DNA of 53,131 bases from Vibrio penaeicida (GTDB lineage: Bacteria; Pseudomonadota; Gammaproteobacteria; Enterobacterales; Vibrionaceae): NCBI RefSeq assembly GCF_002933855.1, contig NZ_BFAQ01000001.1:1-53131 (forward strand). Reading direction: 5' to 3'. The notes below the pieces were generated by a model. That model searched no databases and was not told where the DNA came from. It saw only the letters and a list, made by a program, of their open reading frames with translations. Shown here in pieces: positions 6,477 to 15,373 of this stretch (within the stretch, counting starts at the first letter, position 1; each line of letters begins with the position of its first letter). Position numbers and translations under genes: made by a program.

Positions 6477-9233
6477 TTAATCTAACCGAATTTTAGTGGA
6501 GTCTTTTTCTCCTTCGTTATCGGTGACTGTGAGCCTAACTGCCTTTTTATTGGCGGGGAGTCGGGTGAAGATAACAGTGCCGAAGCGCACTTTTTTCTTA
6601 CCCAATTTCCAGCGAGTCTTCACGATATGCCCGTCCGGATCGTAGCTTGTGGAATACAGCAAAGCGTAACGCCCGAATAGAGGGAAATAGCCACCCTGAG
6701 CAACAGGCGGTTCATTAACTGCTGCGACAATCTCTATCGTTTCTGAATGACGAGCGGTTGCACCTTGGTCGTCAGTCACCGTAAGTACGACCGTATATTC
6801 ACCTGCTTTATCGTAGCTCCAGCTTGGATTGAACTCTGTACTGGTTTGACCGTTTCCAAAGTCCCACAAATACCCAACAATCTCACCGTCGGGGTCGCTG
6901 CTCACGTTAGAGGAAGTGACGCTCATGCCTTCGACTTTTAACGTAAAGTTGGCGATCGGCGCTTCATTGGGTTTATCGTAAGAAACTTGAATAACGCCAT
7001 AGCTATTATCGGGGGCTTGATGGATCAGTCTTACCGATAAGCCATACTCCATCACTTTGCGACCAGCGTGTGGAGCACCGGGGGAAGAGTAATCCTCTTT
7101 ATCATCAAACACACCGTTTGGCGTTAGGCTGGTATCTTGCAGCAAGTTACCTTCTTTATCGACCAAAACGAGTGGCGAATTGTTTTCTAAAGAAAAAGCA
7201 GCATCGCGAACTTGGTAACGGGATCTCGCCACTTCACCGCTAGACCAAACAAACGGAGTTTGGTCGGCATCGACCACACCTAGCCAACCTTCCCCAGGGT
7301 GCAATCCTACCCAATTATCGGTAAAGGAATTATCGACATACCACACAACCAAACCTGGATCATAAGAAATCAGCTGTCCAATTCTGCGAATACTCTCAAG
7401 CCCTTTATCGACGCCATCGTAACTGCGCCATTGGAGCAAGTAATAGTGATCCGCTAAGTGGAAACCTGCATTCTTACTGAATCCGCTGAATGCAAAGGAG
7501 CTTGTCCCTTCAGCATCATCAATGCCACGAGTCGCTCCGTCGACTTCAAACGCAATGTCGTCTACGTACCACCCTTCCATGGCTAACCCGCCATCAGTGA
7601 CATAATCAAAAGTGAGGGTGATTTCGCTGCCTGCCCATTCCGACAGATCAAAACGAGCGTCTACCCATCCTTTAGAATCTCCCGTTATCGCAGGTACCAG
7701 ACCCGTGTTGTAAGGATCTTGAGTGGTCGTAATGTTCCCCGCGATTTGAGTGCCATTGACCAATACTCGAGCATAATCGTAGTCCACTTCTATCTCATAC
7801 CACGCCTTAAAGGTGAGGTGCACTGAACCACCCGAAGGGACAGTGAGTTTACGGCTCATACTGTTATTAAGGTCGTCCCCTTTTTGGGAGTAAAACGAGT
7901 ATTCACCGCCAAACGGTTTAACACCGTCGACTTTTTTCGCAGGTAACTCGATTTTCACCATATTGGGGCGAAGGTTATCCGTGGTTTCAAATAACGTTAG
8001 GTTACGAGGCTTCTCGGCTAAATCATCAAGCGAGAGTTGTGTGCTGTTCAGCCAGCGCCCCCCCAAAGATTCTTGCAAGAACTCTTTGGCATAAGAACTG
8101 AATGCTGTGGGTCTAATCCCTCCTAGTTCGCCTGCCCAGCTGCCAGAAGACATAATAGACCAATACGCGACAGGCTCGCCTTTACCCGTTCCCCGAGTGT
8201 CGTATTCGTCTGGTAAGCCTAAGTCGTGCGCGTATTCATGCGCCGCAACCCCAACGGCAGCATCAAGAGGCTGAATGGTGTAATCAAACGCGGCGTATTG
8301 CCCATTGAAGCGATCAGGTAGCGTGCTGGACGTTCCCGGAAGTTGGTGAACAGAACCTAAGTTCCAGCGGTGAGACCAAATGGCGTCTTCACCCAAAACA
8401 CCACCACCGGCTTCTTCGCCCACCGAGGAATGGAAGATCATAAGGTGGTCGATTAGCCCATCAGGTTCACGGTAATCGCCATCGCCATCGTAGTCGTATC
8501 GGTCTTCAATGTCGTAGTCGTCTAAGTTGACACTGGGATCATTCGCCAGCTGATTGAGAGCTTCACGCACCAATTCACGAACATTACTGTCGTTGCCAGA
8601 ACTGGCATCGTTCCCCCCGTAGTATTCCGCGTCTTTAGCCGCTCTGTACCACCCAAATCCCTCACCCGTAACTGAATAGGTTTCACCGGATTCTTGTTCG
8701 TAATATTGCTTCATAGAAACAATATTTTCGCCATTGGGACCTTCATAACCAGAGGGTGAAAACAACAAGTCAGCGTAATGCGAAATGGGGTAGGAGTCAT
8801 ATAGCATATCGGTATGCTCATCGGTGATTCTGTTGTCATCCCACGGTAAGTCAGGAAAGTCGATCATCAACGCGATGACTCTGTCCGTTCTTTTTATGGT
8901 GACAGAACGGGACGAAAAAGAAACGGCATTGAGCTTCTGCCCTTTCTTATTTGCTAACGATTTAAATATCTTATTTCTCTGCTCAATGGCTTTTTTTCCA
9001 AATTGAGCATCGCCATGTGTATGAGGGTTGATTTTTGTATTTAAGAATGTCTTTACGGCTTCTTCTTTTTCTATTTGTGTTGCATCTTTACTGAGTTTTC
9101 CAGAGCGAATTAGCATTTCCGCTATTCTCTCTTCATTAACAACACCCATATCGGCCGGAGTATTGGCGTAAGATATTCCACTGAATACTGCCAGCGATGT
9201 TGCCAGCAGCATGGTGTTTTTAAAAATTGCCAT
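6477..9233 (-). CDS. prtV: PrtV, secreted M6 zinc metalloprotease with PKD domains
   Basis: 918 aa, the size I recall for V. cholerae PrtV, a secreted protease of the immune-inhibitor-A (M6) family. Signal peptide MAIFKNTMLLATSLAVFSGISYA, then a propeptide to about residue 105. The catalytic domain carries the zinc motif H332-E333-Y-A-H336-D-L-G-L-P-D-E, followed by YWSIMSSGSW (Met-turn region). A jelly-roll-like middle region (GWYVDDIAFEVDG) follows. One clear PKD domain near residues 760-840 (SSDPDGEIVGYLWDFGNG) and a second, weaker PKD-like repeat reach the C-terminus. Asp/Gly-rich DYDGDGDYREPDG may bind calcium. It is the active member of a tandem pair. Confidence 0.95.
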   Translation of the reverse strand: MAIFKNTMLLATSLAVFSGISYANTPADMGVVNEERIAEMLIRSGKLSKDATQIEKEEAVKTFLNTKINPHTHGDAQFGKKAIEQRNKIFKSLANKKGQKLNAVSFSSRSVTIKRTDRVIALMIDFPDLPWDDNRITDEHTDMLYDSYPISHYADLLFSPSGYEGPNGENIVSMKQYYEQESGETYSVTGEGFGWYRAAKDAEYYGGNDASSGNDSNVRELVREALNQLANDPSVNLDDYDIEDRYDYDGDGDYREPDGLIDHLMIFHSSVGEEAGGGVLGEDAIWSHRWNLGSVHQLPGTSSTLPDRFNGQYAAFDYTIQPLDAAVGVAAHEYAHDLGLPDEYDTRGTGKGEPVAYWSIMSSGSWAGELGGIRPTAFSSYAKEFLQESLGGRWLNSTQLSLDDLAEKPRNLTLFETTDNLRPNMVKIELPAKKVDGVKPFGGEYSFYSQKGDDLNNSMSRKLTVPSGGSVHLTFKAWYEIEVDYDYARVLVNGTQIAGNITTTQDPYNTGLVPAITGDSKGWVDARFDLSEWAGSEITLTFDYVTDGGLAMEGWYVDDIAFEVDGATRGIDDAEGTSSFAFSGFSKNAGFHLADHYYLLQWRSYDGVDKGLESIRRIGQLISYDPGLVVWYVDNSFTDNWVGLHPGEGWLGVVDADQTPFVWSSGEVARSRYQVRDAAFSLENNSPLVLVDKEGNLLQDTSLTPNGVFDDKEDYSSPGAPHAGRKVMEYGLSVRLIHQAPDNSYGVIQVSYDKPNEAPIANFTLKVEGMSVTSSNVSSDPDGEIVGYLWDFGNGQTSTEFNPSWSYDKAGEYTVVLTVTDDQGATARHSETIEIVAAVNEPPVAQGGYFPLFGRYALLYSTSYDPDGHIVKTRWKLGKKKVRFGTVIFTRLPANKKAVRLTVTDNEGEKDSTKIRLD

Positions 9234-9637
9234 TTTTTATTCCTTAGTGGTTGTTTTTATTTATTATTCCTTTTATTTCTTTATTGATACCTCCGTTGGT
9301 GAGATTGCGGTTTTCAACCTGTTGGATTAAATTTTTATATCAGCGATCTGTGAATAATATAATGTGATTATTTATTCCAAATAGACGAATATATTATCAA
9401 TCTAAGGTTTGGAATTAATGGCGATAGATTAGTTGAAATAATTTATAAAAATTTTGGCAATGGTTCTAATTCTTAAATATGAATAAGGAAAGGAAGACGG
9501 TTTATTGCATGGGTGTGTTGGAAATGGGATTGTTTACATAATATTTAAAATTTGCTGAACGAATTCCAATTGATCAAAAAAAGCCAGCGATTAGTTTTCA
9601 CTATATCGCTGGCTTTTGTCATTTCTAGACTCTGTTC
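9234..9637. other. prtV upstream region and tail of the second M6 gene
   Basis: About 400 bp without a gene. The prtV-proximal part is its leader: RBS AAGGAAT just before the ATG, and TGATACCTCCGTT at 9284-9296, which recurs in the leader of the second M6 gene (12466-12478). The stretch at 9440-9560 is also similar to 12610-12730, so the duplication included upstream DNA. The distal end holds the terminator of the 9638-12415 gene. Confidence 0.6.
9577..9617 (-). terminator. Rho-independent terminator of the second M6 gene
   Basis: On the minus strand AAAAGCCAGCGAT pairs with ATCGCTGGCTTTTTTT around a short loop. The stem has the same GCCAGC core as the terminator downstream of prtV at 6430-6457. 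Confidence 0.9.
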
Positions 9638-12415
9638 TTAGTCTAATTGAATTTTAGTGGAACCATATAATCCTTGGTTATCTTTTACTGTTAGCCAAAC
9701 TGTTTTTGTATTGATTGGCAGACGTGTGAGGATAACAGTACCAAAATATACGTGTGGTTTACCCAGTTTCCAGCGAGTTGTTACGATATGCCCGTTCGGA
9801 TCGTAGCTTGTGGAGTAAAGTAAAGTGTAACCACCGAATATGGATAAATAGCCGCCTTGAGCGACAGGTGGTTCATAAGTCACATCGATGATCTCTATCG
9901 TCTCCGAGTAGCTATCGGTTGCACCTTTGTCGTCGGTAACGGTTAAGAGCACAGTGTATTCGCCAGCTTCCACGTATTGCCAGCTTGGGTTGGCTTCCGT
10001 GCTGGTTTGACCGTTGCCAAAATCCCAGAAGTAGCCAACAATATTGCCGTCGGGGTCGCTACTCTCGTTGGATGAAATAACCCTCTTACCTTCGACTTTT
10101 AAAGTGAAATTGGCAATGGGCGACTCATTGGGAAGTTCATGAGAGATTTGTAATACGCCGTAGCTGTTATCGGGCGCTTGAAGGAGCAGTTCTACAGATA
10201 ACCCATATTCCAGCAATTTAAGCCCAGTGCGCTGAGCGCTACGCGAAGAGTAGTACGCTCCGTCATCAAATACCCCATTTGATGTTAAGTGGGTGTCTTG
10301 CAGTGTATTGCCTTCTTTGTCGACGATAACGAGCGGTGAATTGTCTTCCAGAGAAAAAGCAGCATCACGAACTTGGTAGTGAGATCTTGCCACTTCGCCA
10401 TTAGACCAAACAAGCGGAGTTTGGTCGGCATCGACCACACTCAACCAGCCTTCCTCTGGGAGTAACCCTATCCAGCGGTCGTTCGCCCAGTTGTCAGTAA
10501 AAGAATTATCGACATACCAAATGACCAAGCCTGGTTCATAAGAAATCAGTTGTCCAAATTGACGAATACTCTTGAGCCCTTTATCAATGCCATCATGATT
10601 GCGCCATTGGAGCAGATAATAGTGATCCGCGAAGCGGAATCCTTGATCTTTGCTGAATCCCTTTAAATTAAAGGTGCTCTCACTTTCAGCATCATCAATA
10701 ATATGGGTTGTCCCGTCGACCTCAAAGGCGATTTCATCGATGTACAACCCTTCCTGTACCAATTCACTATCGCTGACGAATTCGAAGGTGAGGTCTATCT
10801 CGTTACCAGCCCATTTCGATAAATCAAAACGGGCGTCCACCCACCCATTAGAATTTCCTGTTATGTAAGGAACCACCCCTAAATCGTTAGGATCAAAAAG
10901 AGTGGTAATGTTGCCTGCAGCTGGGGTTCCGTTAATCATTACTCTAGCGTAATCGATACCCCATTCCATCAGCTGATATCGCGCTTTAAAGGTCAGACTT
11001 ACTGAAACACCTGAGGGGACAGTAATCTTGCGATTCATAGTGTTACGGGAATAATAATAGTCTGCATTAGTTGCGGAATGATAGGCATATTCACCACTAA
11101 AAGGTGCTACGTCGACGACTTTTTTCTCTGGTAACGCAATTTTCACTATATTTGGGCGAAGGTTGTCTGTGGTTTCATATAAGGTCAAGTAACGAGGTTT
11201 TCCTGTTAGCACGTCAAGCGAAAGTTGCGTGGGATTCAACCAGCGTCCCCCTAATGACTCATGTAAAAATAGCTTTGCGAAAGGACTAAATGAGGTTGGT
11301 CGAATCCCATCCAATTCGCCAGCCCGACTACCAGAAGACATGACTGACCAGTACGCGGCAGGTTCACCCGCACCAGTTCCTTGCATGTTATGCTCGCCTG
11401 GTAAACCTAAGTCGCGCGCGTATAGGTTTGCAGCAACCCCGACGGAAACGTCGAAAGGCTGAATTGTGTAATCAAACGCAGCATACTGCCCATTAAATCG
11501 TTCACGTAGCTTACTAGACGTTCCAGGAAGTCGGTGAATTCCGTCTAGATTCCAACTGTGAGACCAAATCGCATCCTCGCCTAAGACACCTCCACCAGCT
11601 TCCTCCCCTACAGAGGAGTGGAAGATCATAAGGTGGTCAATAATCCCGTCCGGCTCGTAGTAATTGCCATCGTTATCGTAGTCGTATCGATCTTCTTTGT
11701 CGTAGTCGCTCAAATCTATATTCGGATCATTCGCGAGCTGGTTAAGTGCTTCACGTACTAGCTCGCGAACATTGCTGTCGTTACCAGTACGGGGATCATT
11801 CCCGCCATAATGGGCTGCATCTTTGGTGGCTCTATACCACCCAAATCCTTTCCCAAACACCGAATAAGTCCCACCGGATTCTTGTTCGTAGTATTGCCTC
11901 ATTGAAATAATACTTTCCCCATTGGGGCCTTCGTAGCCTGAAGGAGAAAACAATAACTCCGTATAATGTGAAATAGGGTAAGAGTCATACAGCATATCGG
12001 TATACTCACTGGTGATTTTGTTGTTATCCCAAGGTAAGTCGGGAAAGTCGATCATTAACGCGATGACTCTGTCCACTCTTTTGGCTGCGATGGAATGGGA
12101 GGAAACGTCATTAAGCTTCTGCACATTCTTACTTGTTAACGACTTAAGTACTTTATTTCTATGTTTAGCAACCTTTTCTAGAAATGTTGTGCCGGCATAT
12201 TCTATGTGGGGTTGTTTTGTATTTAAGAAATTTTTTACTGCCTCTTCTCTTTCTATTTGTGTTGTATCTCCATTGAGCTTCCCAGAACGAATCAGCATGT
12301 CTGCTATTCTCTCTTCATTCACAATACTCATATCGGTTGGAGTGTTGGCAAAGGATACCGAGCTGAAAACTGCCAGTGACGTTGCCAGCAGTATGGTGTT
12401 TTCAAAAATAGCCAT
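9638..12415 (-). CDS. PrtV paralogue lacking the zinc-binding motif (M6-like pseudoprotease)
   Basis: 925 aa, collinear with and highly similar to PrtV from signal peptide (MAIFENTILLATSLAVFSSVSFA) to the C-terminal PKD-like repeats. At the position of HEYAH it reads N330-L331-Y-A-R334, so both zinc histidines and the catalytic glutamate are replaced, and the downstream PDEYD is PGEHN. The nucleotides at 11411-11431 confirm the reading. The frame is uninterrupted over 925 codons, and the PKD domains, the calcium-like DYDNDGNYYEPDG and the Met-turn region (YWSVMSSGSR) are kept, so it is probably expressed as a non-catalytic protein rather than a decaying pseudogene. Possible roles are substrate decoy, partner or inhibitor of PrtV (inference). 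Confidence 0.92.
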   Translation of the reverse strand: MAIFENTILLATSLAVFSSVSFANTPTDMSIVNEERIADMLIRSGKLNGDTTQIEREEAVKNFLNTKQPHIEYAGTTFLEKVAKHRNKVLKSLTSKNVQKLNDVSSHSIAAKRVDRVIALMIDFPDLPWDNNKITSEYTDMLYDSYPISHYTELLFSPSGYEGPNGESIISMRQYYEQESGGTYSVFGKGFGWYRATKDAAHYGGNDPRTGNDSNVRELVREALNQLANDPNIDLSDYDKEDRYDYDNDGNYYEPDGIIDHLMIFHSSVGEEAGGGVLGEDAIWSHSWNLDGIHRLPGTSSKLRERFNGQYAAFDYTIQPFDVSVGVAANLYARDLGLPGEHNMQGTGAGEPAAYWSVMSSGSRAGELDGIRPTSFSPFAKLFLHESLGGRWLNPTQLSLDVLTGKPRYLTLYETTDNLRPNIVKIALPEKKVVDVAPFSGEYAYHSATNADYYYSRNTMNRKITVPSGVSVSLTFKARYQLMEWGIDYARVMINGTPAAGNITTLFDPNDLGVVPYITGNSNGWVDARFDLSKWAGNEIDLTFEFVSDSELVQEGLYIDEIAFEVDGTTHIIDDAESESTFNLKGFSKDQGFRFADHYYLLQWRNHDGIDKGLKSIRQFGQLISYEPGLVIWYVDNSFTDNWANDRWIGLLPEEGWLSVVDADQTPLVWSNGEVARSHYQVRDAAFSLEDNSPLVIVDKEGNTLQDTHLTSNGVFDDGAYYSSRSAQRTGLKLLEYGLSVELLLQAPDNSYGVLQISHELPNESPIANFTLKVEGKRVISSNESSDPDGNIVGYFWDFGNGQTSTEANPSWQYVEAGEYTVLLTVTDDKGATDSYSETIEIIDVTYEPPVAQGGYLSIFGGYTLLYSTSYDPNGHIVTTRWKLGKPHVYFGTVILTRLPINTKTVWLTVKDNQGLYGSTKIQLD

Positions 12416-13151
12416 ATTATTTTCCTTAACGATTGTTTTTATTACTATTCTCTTTAATTTTTATCGATACCTCCGTTAAATGAGACTAGTTACATTTAGT
12501 TTATTTAATTGGTTTTAGTATTAATACTTCTGAAAGTATTGGACGATAATTTATGAGAAAGTGAAAAATGTTTTTTAATAAAAAATTAATGAATTTAGGA
12601 TAATCGAAATGATTTTAGAAACTTTGGTTATTTCTCTAATTTTAAATATAAATAAGGTCGGAAGAGTTATTTATAATTATGGTGTATTGAAAGTGAGATT
12701 ATTTTCAAAGGTTTAAAAAGTTTCTGAACTAGCTTCAACTAAATGAGTGAAATAAAACGGAAACGTTGTTTTTTTGTATGTTAGCTATATCAGCTAATGA
12801 CTTGTAATCCTGATCTACTGGAATACTTACGCAAGCGTAAGAAGAGATATGACTGTTTGATTTTATTATTGATATGTATCAACAATAAGAATTATTAATG
12901 TTTTAATATTGTGATCTATATCCTTAACTTAAATTTTTAAATATTTACCCTAGATGATGAAAATATCAACAATGATTAATAACTATTTTTTCTGTCTGTA
13001 TTGTTGGATTTATATTTTCGGGGTTGATAAGTTGATAAATGCATGATTGATTAAGTTAATAGTGATGTGTATTATTTTTTAATTTATGAGAGTCTCTCAG
13101 CTGACTATTGCCCCTTCACTTAATTGTGTTTCTAACGATAAGGAAGGTCTA
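12416..13151. other. long AT-rich divergent intergenic region
   Basis: About 735 bp between the divergent M6-like gene and the lyase-like gene; no credible gene inside. It contains an RBS-like AAGGAAAAT just before the M6-like ATG and three inverted repeats that could be operators: TTAGCT/AGCTAA (12781-12797), CTTACGC-AA-GCGTAAG (12826-12841) and TTGATA-TG-TATCAA (12869-12882). The last resembles, but is two bases shorter than, the LuxR/HapR-type consensus. Confidence 0.5.
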
Positions 13152-14003
13152 GTGTATAAGATACGAATAGCAACATTGATGACGAATATGATGGTCGTTT
13201 TGTCTTGGGGGGCGCTTGCAAATGAGCCCAATGAGAGAACTGAACAAGAGGCAAGGGAGCATATAAAATCATTGATCTTCAACCAGATCTCTATTACTGG
13301 GAACTTAGATAGCGATCATAAAAAACGTCCTCAGATCCCATTTTTAGTTAGCAATGACAGAGAGTGCCATATAGAGAACCTATCTGTGAAATCTAAAGGT
13401 CATTATGATGCGATTGAGACGCTGCTGCCGTATGCTGGTCAACTAACGCGTAAACGTTGTGAGTTTGTAATGCACAGATTACTGCGTAGAGAAAAGATAT
13501 TTACATTATCTTTTAAATTTAAAGTTAATGACTTACGAAATGATCCAGACAAAACCGCACATTGGTTTTCAATGATGCAGTTTCATTCTAAACCTAATAC
13601 CAACGAAGCTGCACGTTGCCCAATGTTGGCATTAGAGTCAAATGATGGTGAGTTACGGATGTTCAGCCGTTGGGATAGCAGTCATATTTCAACCGTCGTA
13701 AATGGTAGCTGTGCTAACGAAGGGAACTCAATTCAAGATAGAACTCTCTTTAATCATATTCCTTACGAAGCGAACCGCTGGTATAAATTTGAAATTGCTG
13801 GAAAGCTTTCTTATAAAGAAGATACTGATGCTTGCTTAACGGTGAAAATTGATGACCAGTTTATTAGTGAATCATGTGGTCCTAATACCTACAATGATAT
13901 GTATCACCCATTTTTAAAGTTTGGAGTTTATAAACCATCGCCATGGACAGATAAAGGTAATATACGTGTCGAATATCGAGATATAAGCTATCACCAAGAT
14001 TAG
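13152..14003 (+). CDS. secreted polysaccharide-lyase-like protein (heparin lyase I/PL jelly-roll type)
   Basis: GTG at 13152 is chosen over the upstream ATG at 13086 because AAGGAAGG lies 4 bp before it and it yields a signal peptide (VYKIRIATLMTNMMVVLSWGALA). The 283 aa product looks like the beta-jelly-roll lyase fold of the heparin-lyase-like Pfam group: SFKFKVND, ending in FGVYKPSPW and an R-V-E-Y-R-D-I-S-Y strand, a typical final motif. Four or more Cys in the mature part suggest disulfides. Candidate substrate is an acidic polysaccharide such as a glycosaminoglycan or alginate, not determinable here. Stands alone next to the M6 pair. Confidence 0.7.
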   Translation: MYKIRIATLMTNMMVVLSWGALANEPNERTEQEAREHIKSLIFNQISITGNLDSDHKKRPQIPFLVSNDRECHIENLSVKSKGHYDAIETLLPYAGQLTRKRCEFVMHRLLRREKIFTLSFKFKVNDLRNDPDKTAHWFSMMQFHSKPNTNEAARCPMLALESNDGELRMFSRWDSSHISTVVNGSCANEGNSIQDRTLFNHIPYEANRWYKFEIAGKLSYKEDTDACLTVKIDDQFISESCGPNTYNDMYHPFLKFGVYKPSPWTDKGNIRVEYRDISYHQD

Positions 14004-14085
14004 GTTAACTTTGTAAATAACAAACTAATGAAAAAGTATGATATTAGAAATTTGGACTATTCTGCTTTTTATTAATCTTTAAAAT

Positions 14086-14118
14086 CTAAGCCAGCAATAT
14101 AATGCTGGCTTAGTTTTT
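14086..14118. terminator. bidirectional terminator
   Basis: CTAAGCCAGCA / TGCTGGCTTAG with a 6-nt loop, followed by TTTTT on the plus strand. It separates the convergent lyase-like and class V aminotransferase genes. Confidence 0.88.
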
Positions 14119-14131
14119 GATAGGTCTGAAA

Positions 14132-15373
14132 CTAAAGAATGCTGCGCAGTGCGCTAAAGAATCGGTCGATTTCGGCTTTGGTATTGTAGTGCATTAGCCC
14201 AACTCTCAAAATGCCGCCTTTGTCTGTAACGCCCAGTGCATCTGTTAATCTATCGGCGTACAAATGACCGCTCCACGTATAGATTTCCTGCGTTCCAAGA
14301 TGCGAGGCGATTTCTGCCGGGTCAAGATTGCCAAATCGAAGAGCAAACGTAGCGGTTCGATTGTTTGCAGTAGGCTCCCCGAATAACTCAATGGACGGGA
14401 ATTCGGTTAGGCGAGAAAGAAAGTACGTCGCTAGTGATTCTTCATACTGTCGAATATTTCCGTAGGCTGATTCCAGTTGAGCTCTTAGGCTTTCCCCTTG
14501 TCCTAATGTCGCCAAATAATCGACAGCGTATGAGAATGCAGAGAGCGCTTCAAAGTTCAATGTACCCGTTTCCCAGCAGTTTGGGGCATAGGTAGGGGCG
14601 GGCTCTACTTTAAAAGGTGTGTATTGTTCTAAACAGTCTTTACGACCATAAAGCACACCAAGGTGAGGACCGAAAAACTTATAGGCAGAACCCGCAACAA
14701 AGTCTGCACCTAGCGTTTTTACATCGAGAATTTTATGAGGTAAAAGGTGCACGGCGTCAATAAAAACAACACTGCCGTTCGCTTTTGATAGCTGGGTGAT
14801 TTTTTCTATATCGACCATTGTGCCAGACAGATTACTGGCCGCTGTAACGGCAACCAAGCGTGTTTTTTCATTCAGTAAGGACTGAAACACCTCTAAGTCC
14901 AGATTACAGCTATTGTCTATAACGGGAATGTAGTGGACTTTAACGCCTTTCAATTGCGCTGCCATTGCCCAAGACGAGCGATTGGCCCCGTGATCGGCAT
15001 CGCTAAGGATGATCTCATCTCCTGCTTGCCAATCTTGGCTAATTGCGCGGCTAAAATGAAAGGTCATGGTCGTCATGTTGGCACCAAAGACGATTTCATC
15101 TTTGGATGCAGCGCCAAAAAGCGACGCCGCTTTTTCTCTGCACGTATCCACTAAACTCACTGTGTTGTGGCTCACAGAGAAACGACCACCCAAGTTAGAA
15201 TTACCTTGCGCTAAGTAAGCGCCATAACCCTCAATAACAGAGAGTGGAAGCTGGGTTCCACCGGGACCATCAAAATAGATAGGCGCAATTCCATTCTGCT
15301 GCATATTAAGCGCTGGGAATTGCTCTCTAAGACCTTCAACATTTTCTTGATTAAGCGGTAAATACGAAGACAT
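14132..15373 (-). CDS. class V PLP-dependent enzyme, cysteine desulfurase-like
   Basis: 413 aa, fold type I aminotransferase class V / cysteine-desulfurase-like family. Visible signatures are YFDGPGGTQLP near the N-terminus, the PLP-ring region ILSDADHGANRSSW, the Asp of VVFIDAVHLLPH that contacts the pyridine N, and the Schiff-base Lys in GSAYKFFGPHLG. The active-site Cys loop typical of IscS/SufS is not obvious, so sulfur transfer for Fe-S clusters is unlikely; an amino-acid lyase or transaminase role is more plausible. The start overlaps the end of the upstream dioxygenase gene by 23 bp, pointing to coupled translation and a joint pathway. Confidence 0.85.
   Translation of the reverse strand: MSSYLPLNQENVEGLREQFPALNMQQNGIAPIYFDGPGGTQLPLSVIEGYGAYLAQGNSNLGGRFSVSHNTVSLVDTCREKAASLFGAASKDEIVFGANMTTMTFHFSRAISQDWQAGDEIILSDADHGANRSSWAMAAQLKGVKVHYIPVIDNSCNLDLEVFQSLLNEKTRLVAVTAASNLSGTMVDIEKITQLSKANGSVVFIDAVHLLPHKILDVKTLGADFVAGSAYKFFGPHLGVLYGRKDCLEQYTPFKVEPAPTYAPNCWETGTLNFEALSAFSYAVDYLATLGQGESLRAQLESAYGNIRQYEESLATYFLSRLTEFPSIELFGEPTANNRTATFALRFGNLDPAEIASHLGTQEIYTWSGHLYADRLTDALGVTDKGGILRVGLMHYNTKAEIDRFFSALRSIL

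Noticed and set aside
9638..12415. Annotating the second M6 gene as a pseudogene
   Set aside because: The frame is intact over 925 codons and all non-catalytic features are kept; only the active site is changed.
12012..12479. 155-codon plus-strand frame inside the second M6 gene
   Set aside because: Antisense shadow of the signal-peptide region and leader; the hydrophobic content mirrors the coding strand.
12869..12882. LuxR/HapR quorum-sensing operator
   Set aside because: The inverted repeat TTGATA-TG-TATCAA has a 2-bp centre where the consensus has 4; kept only as an unnamed inverted repeat.
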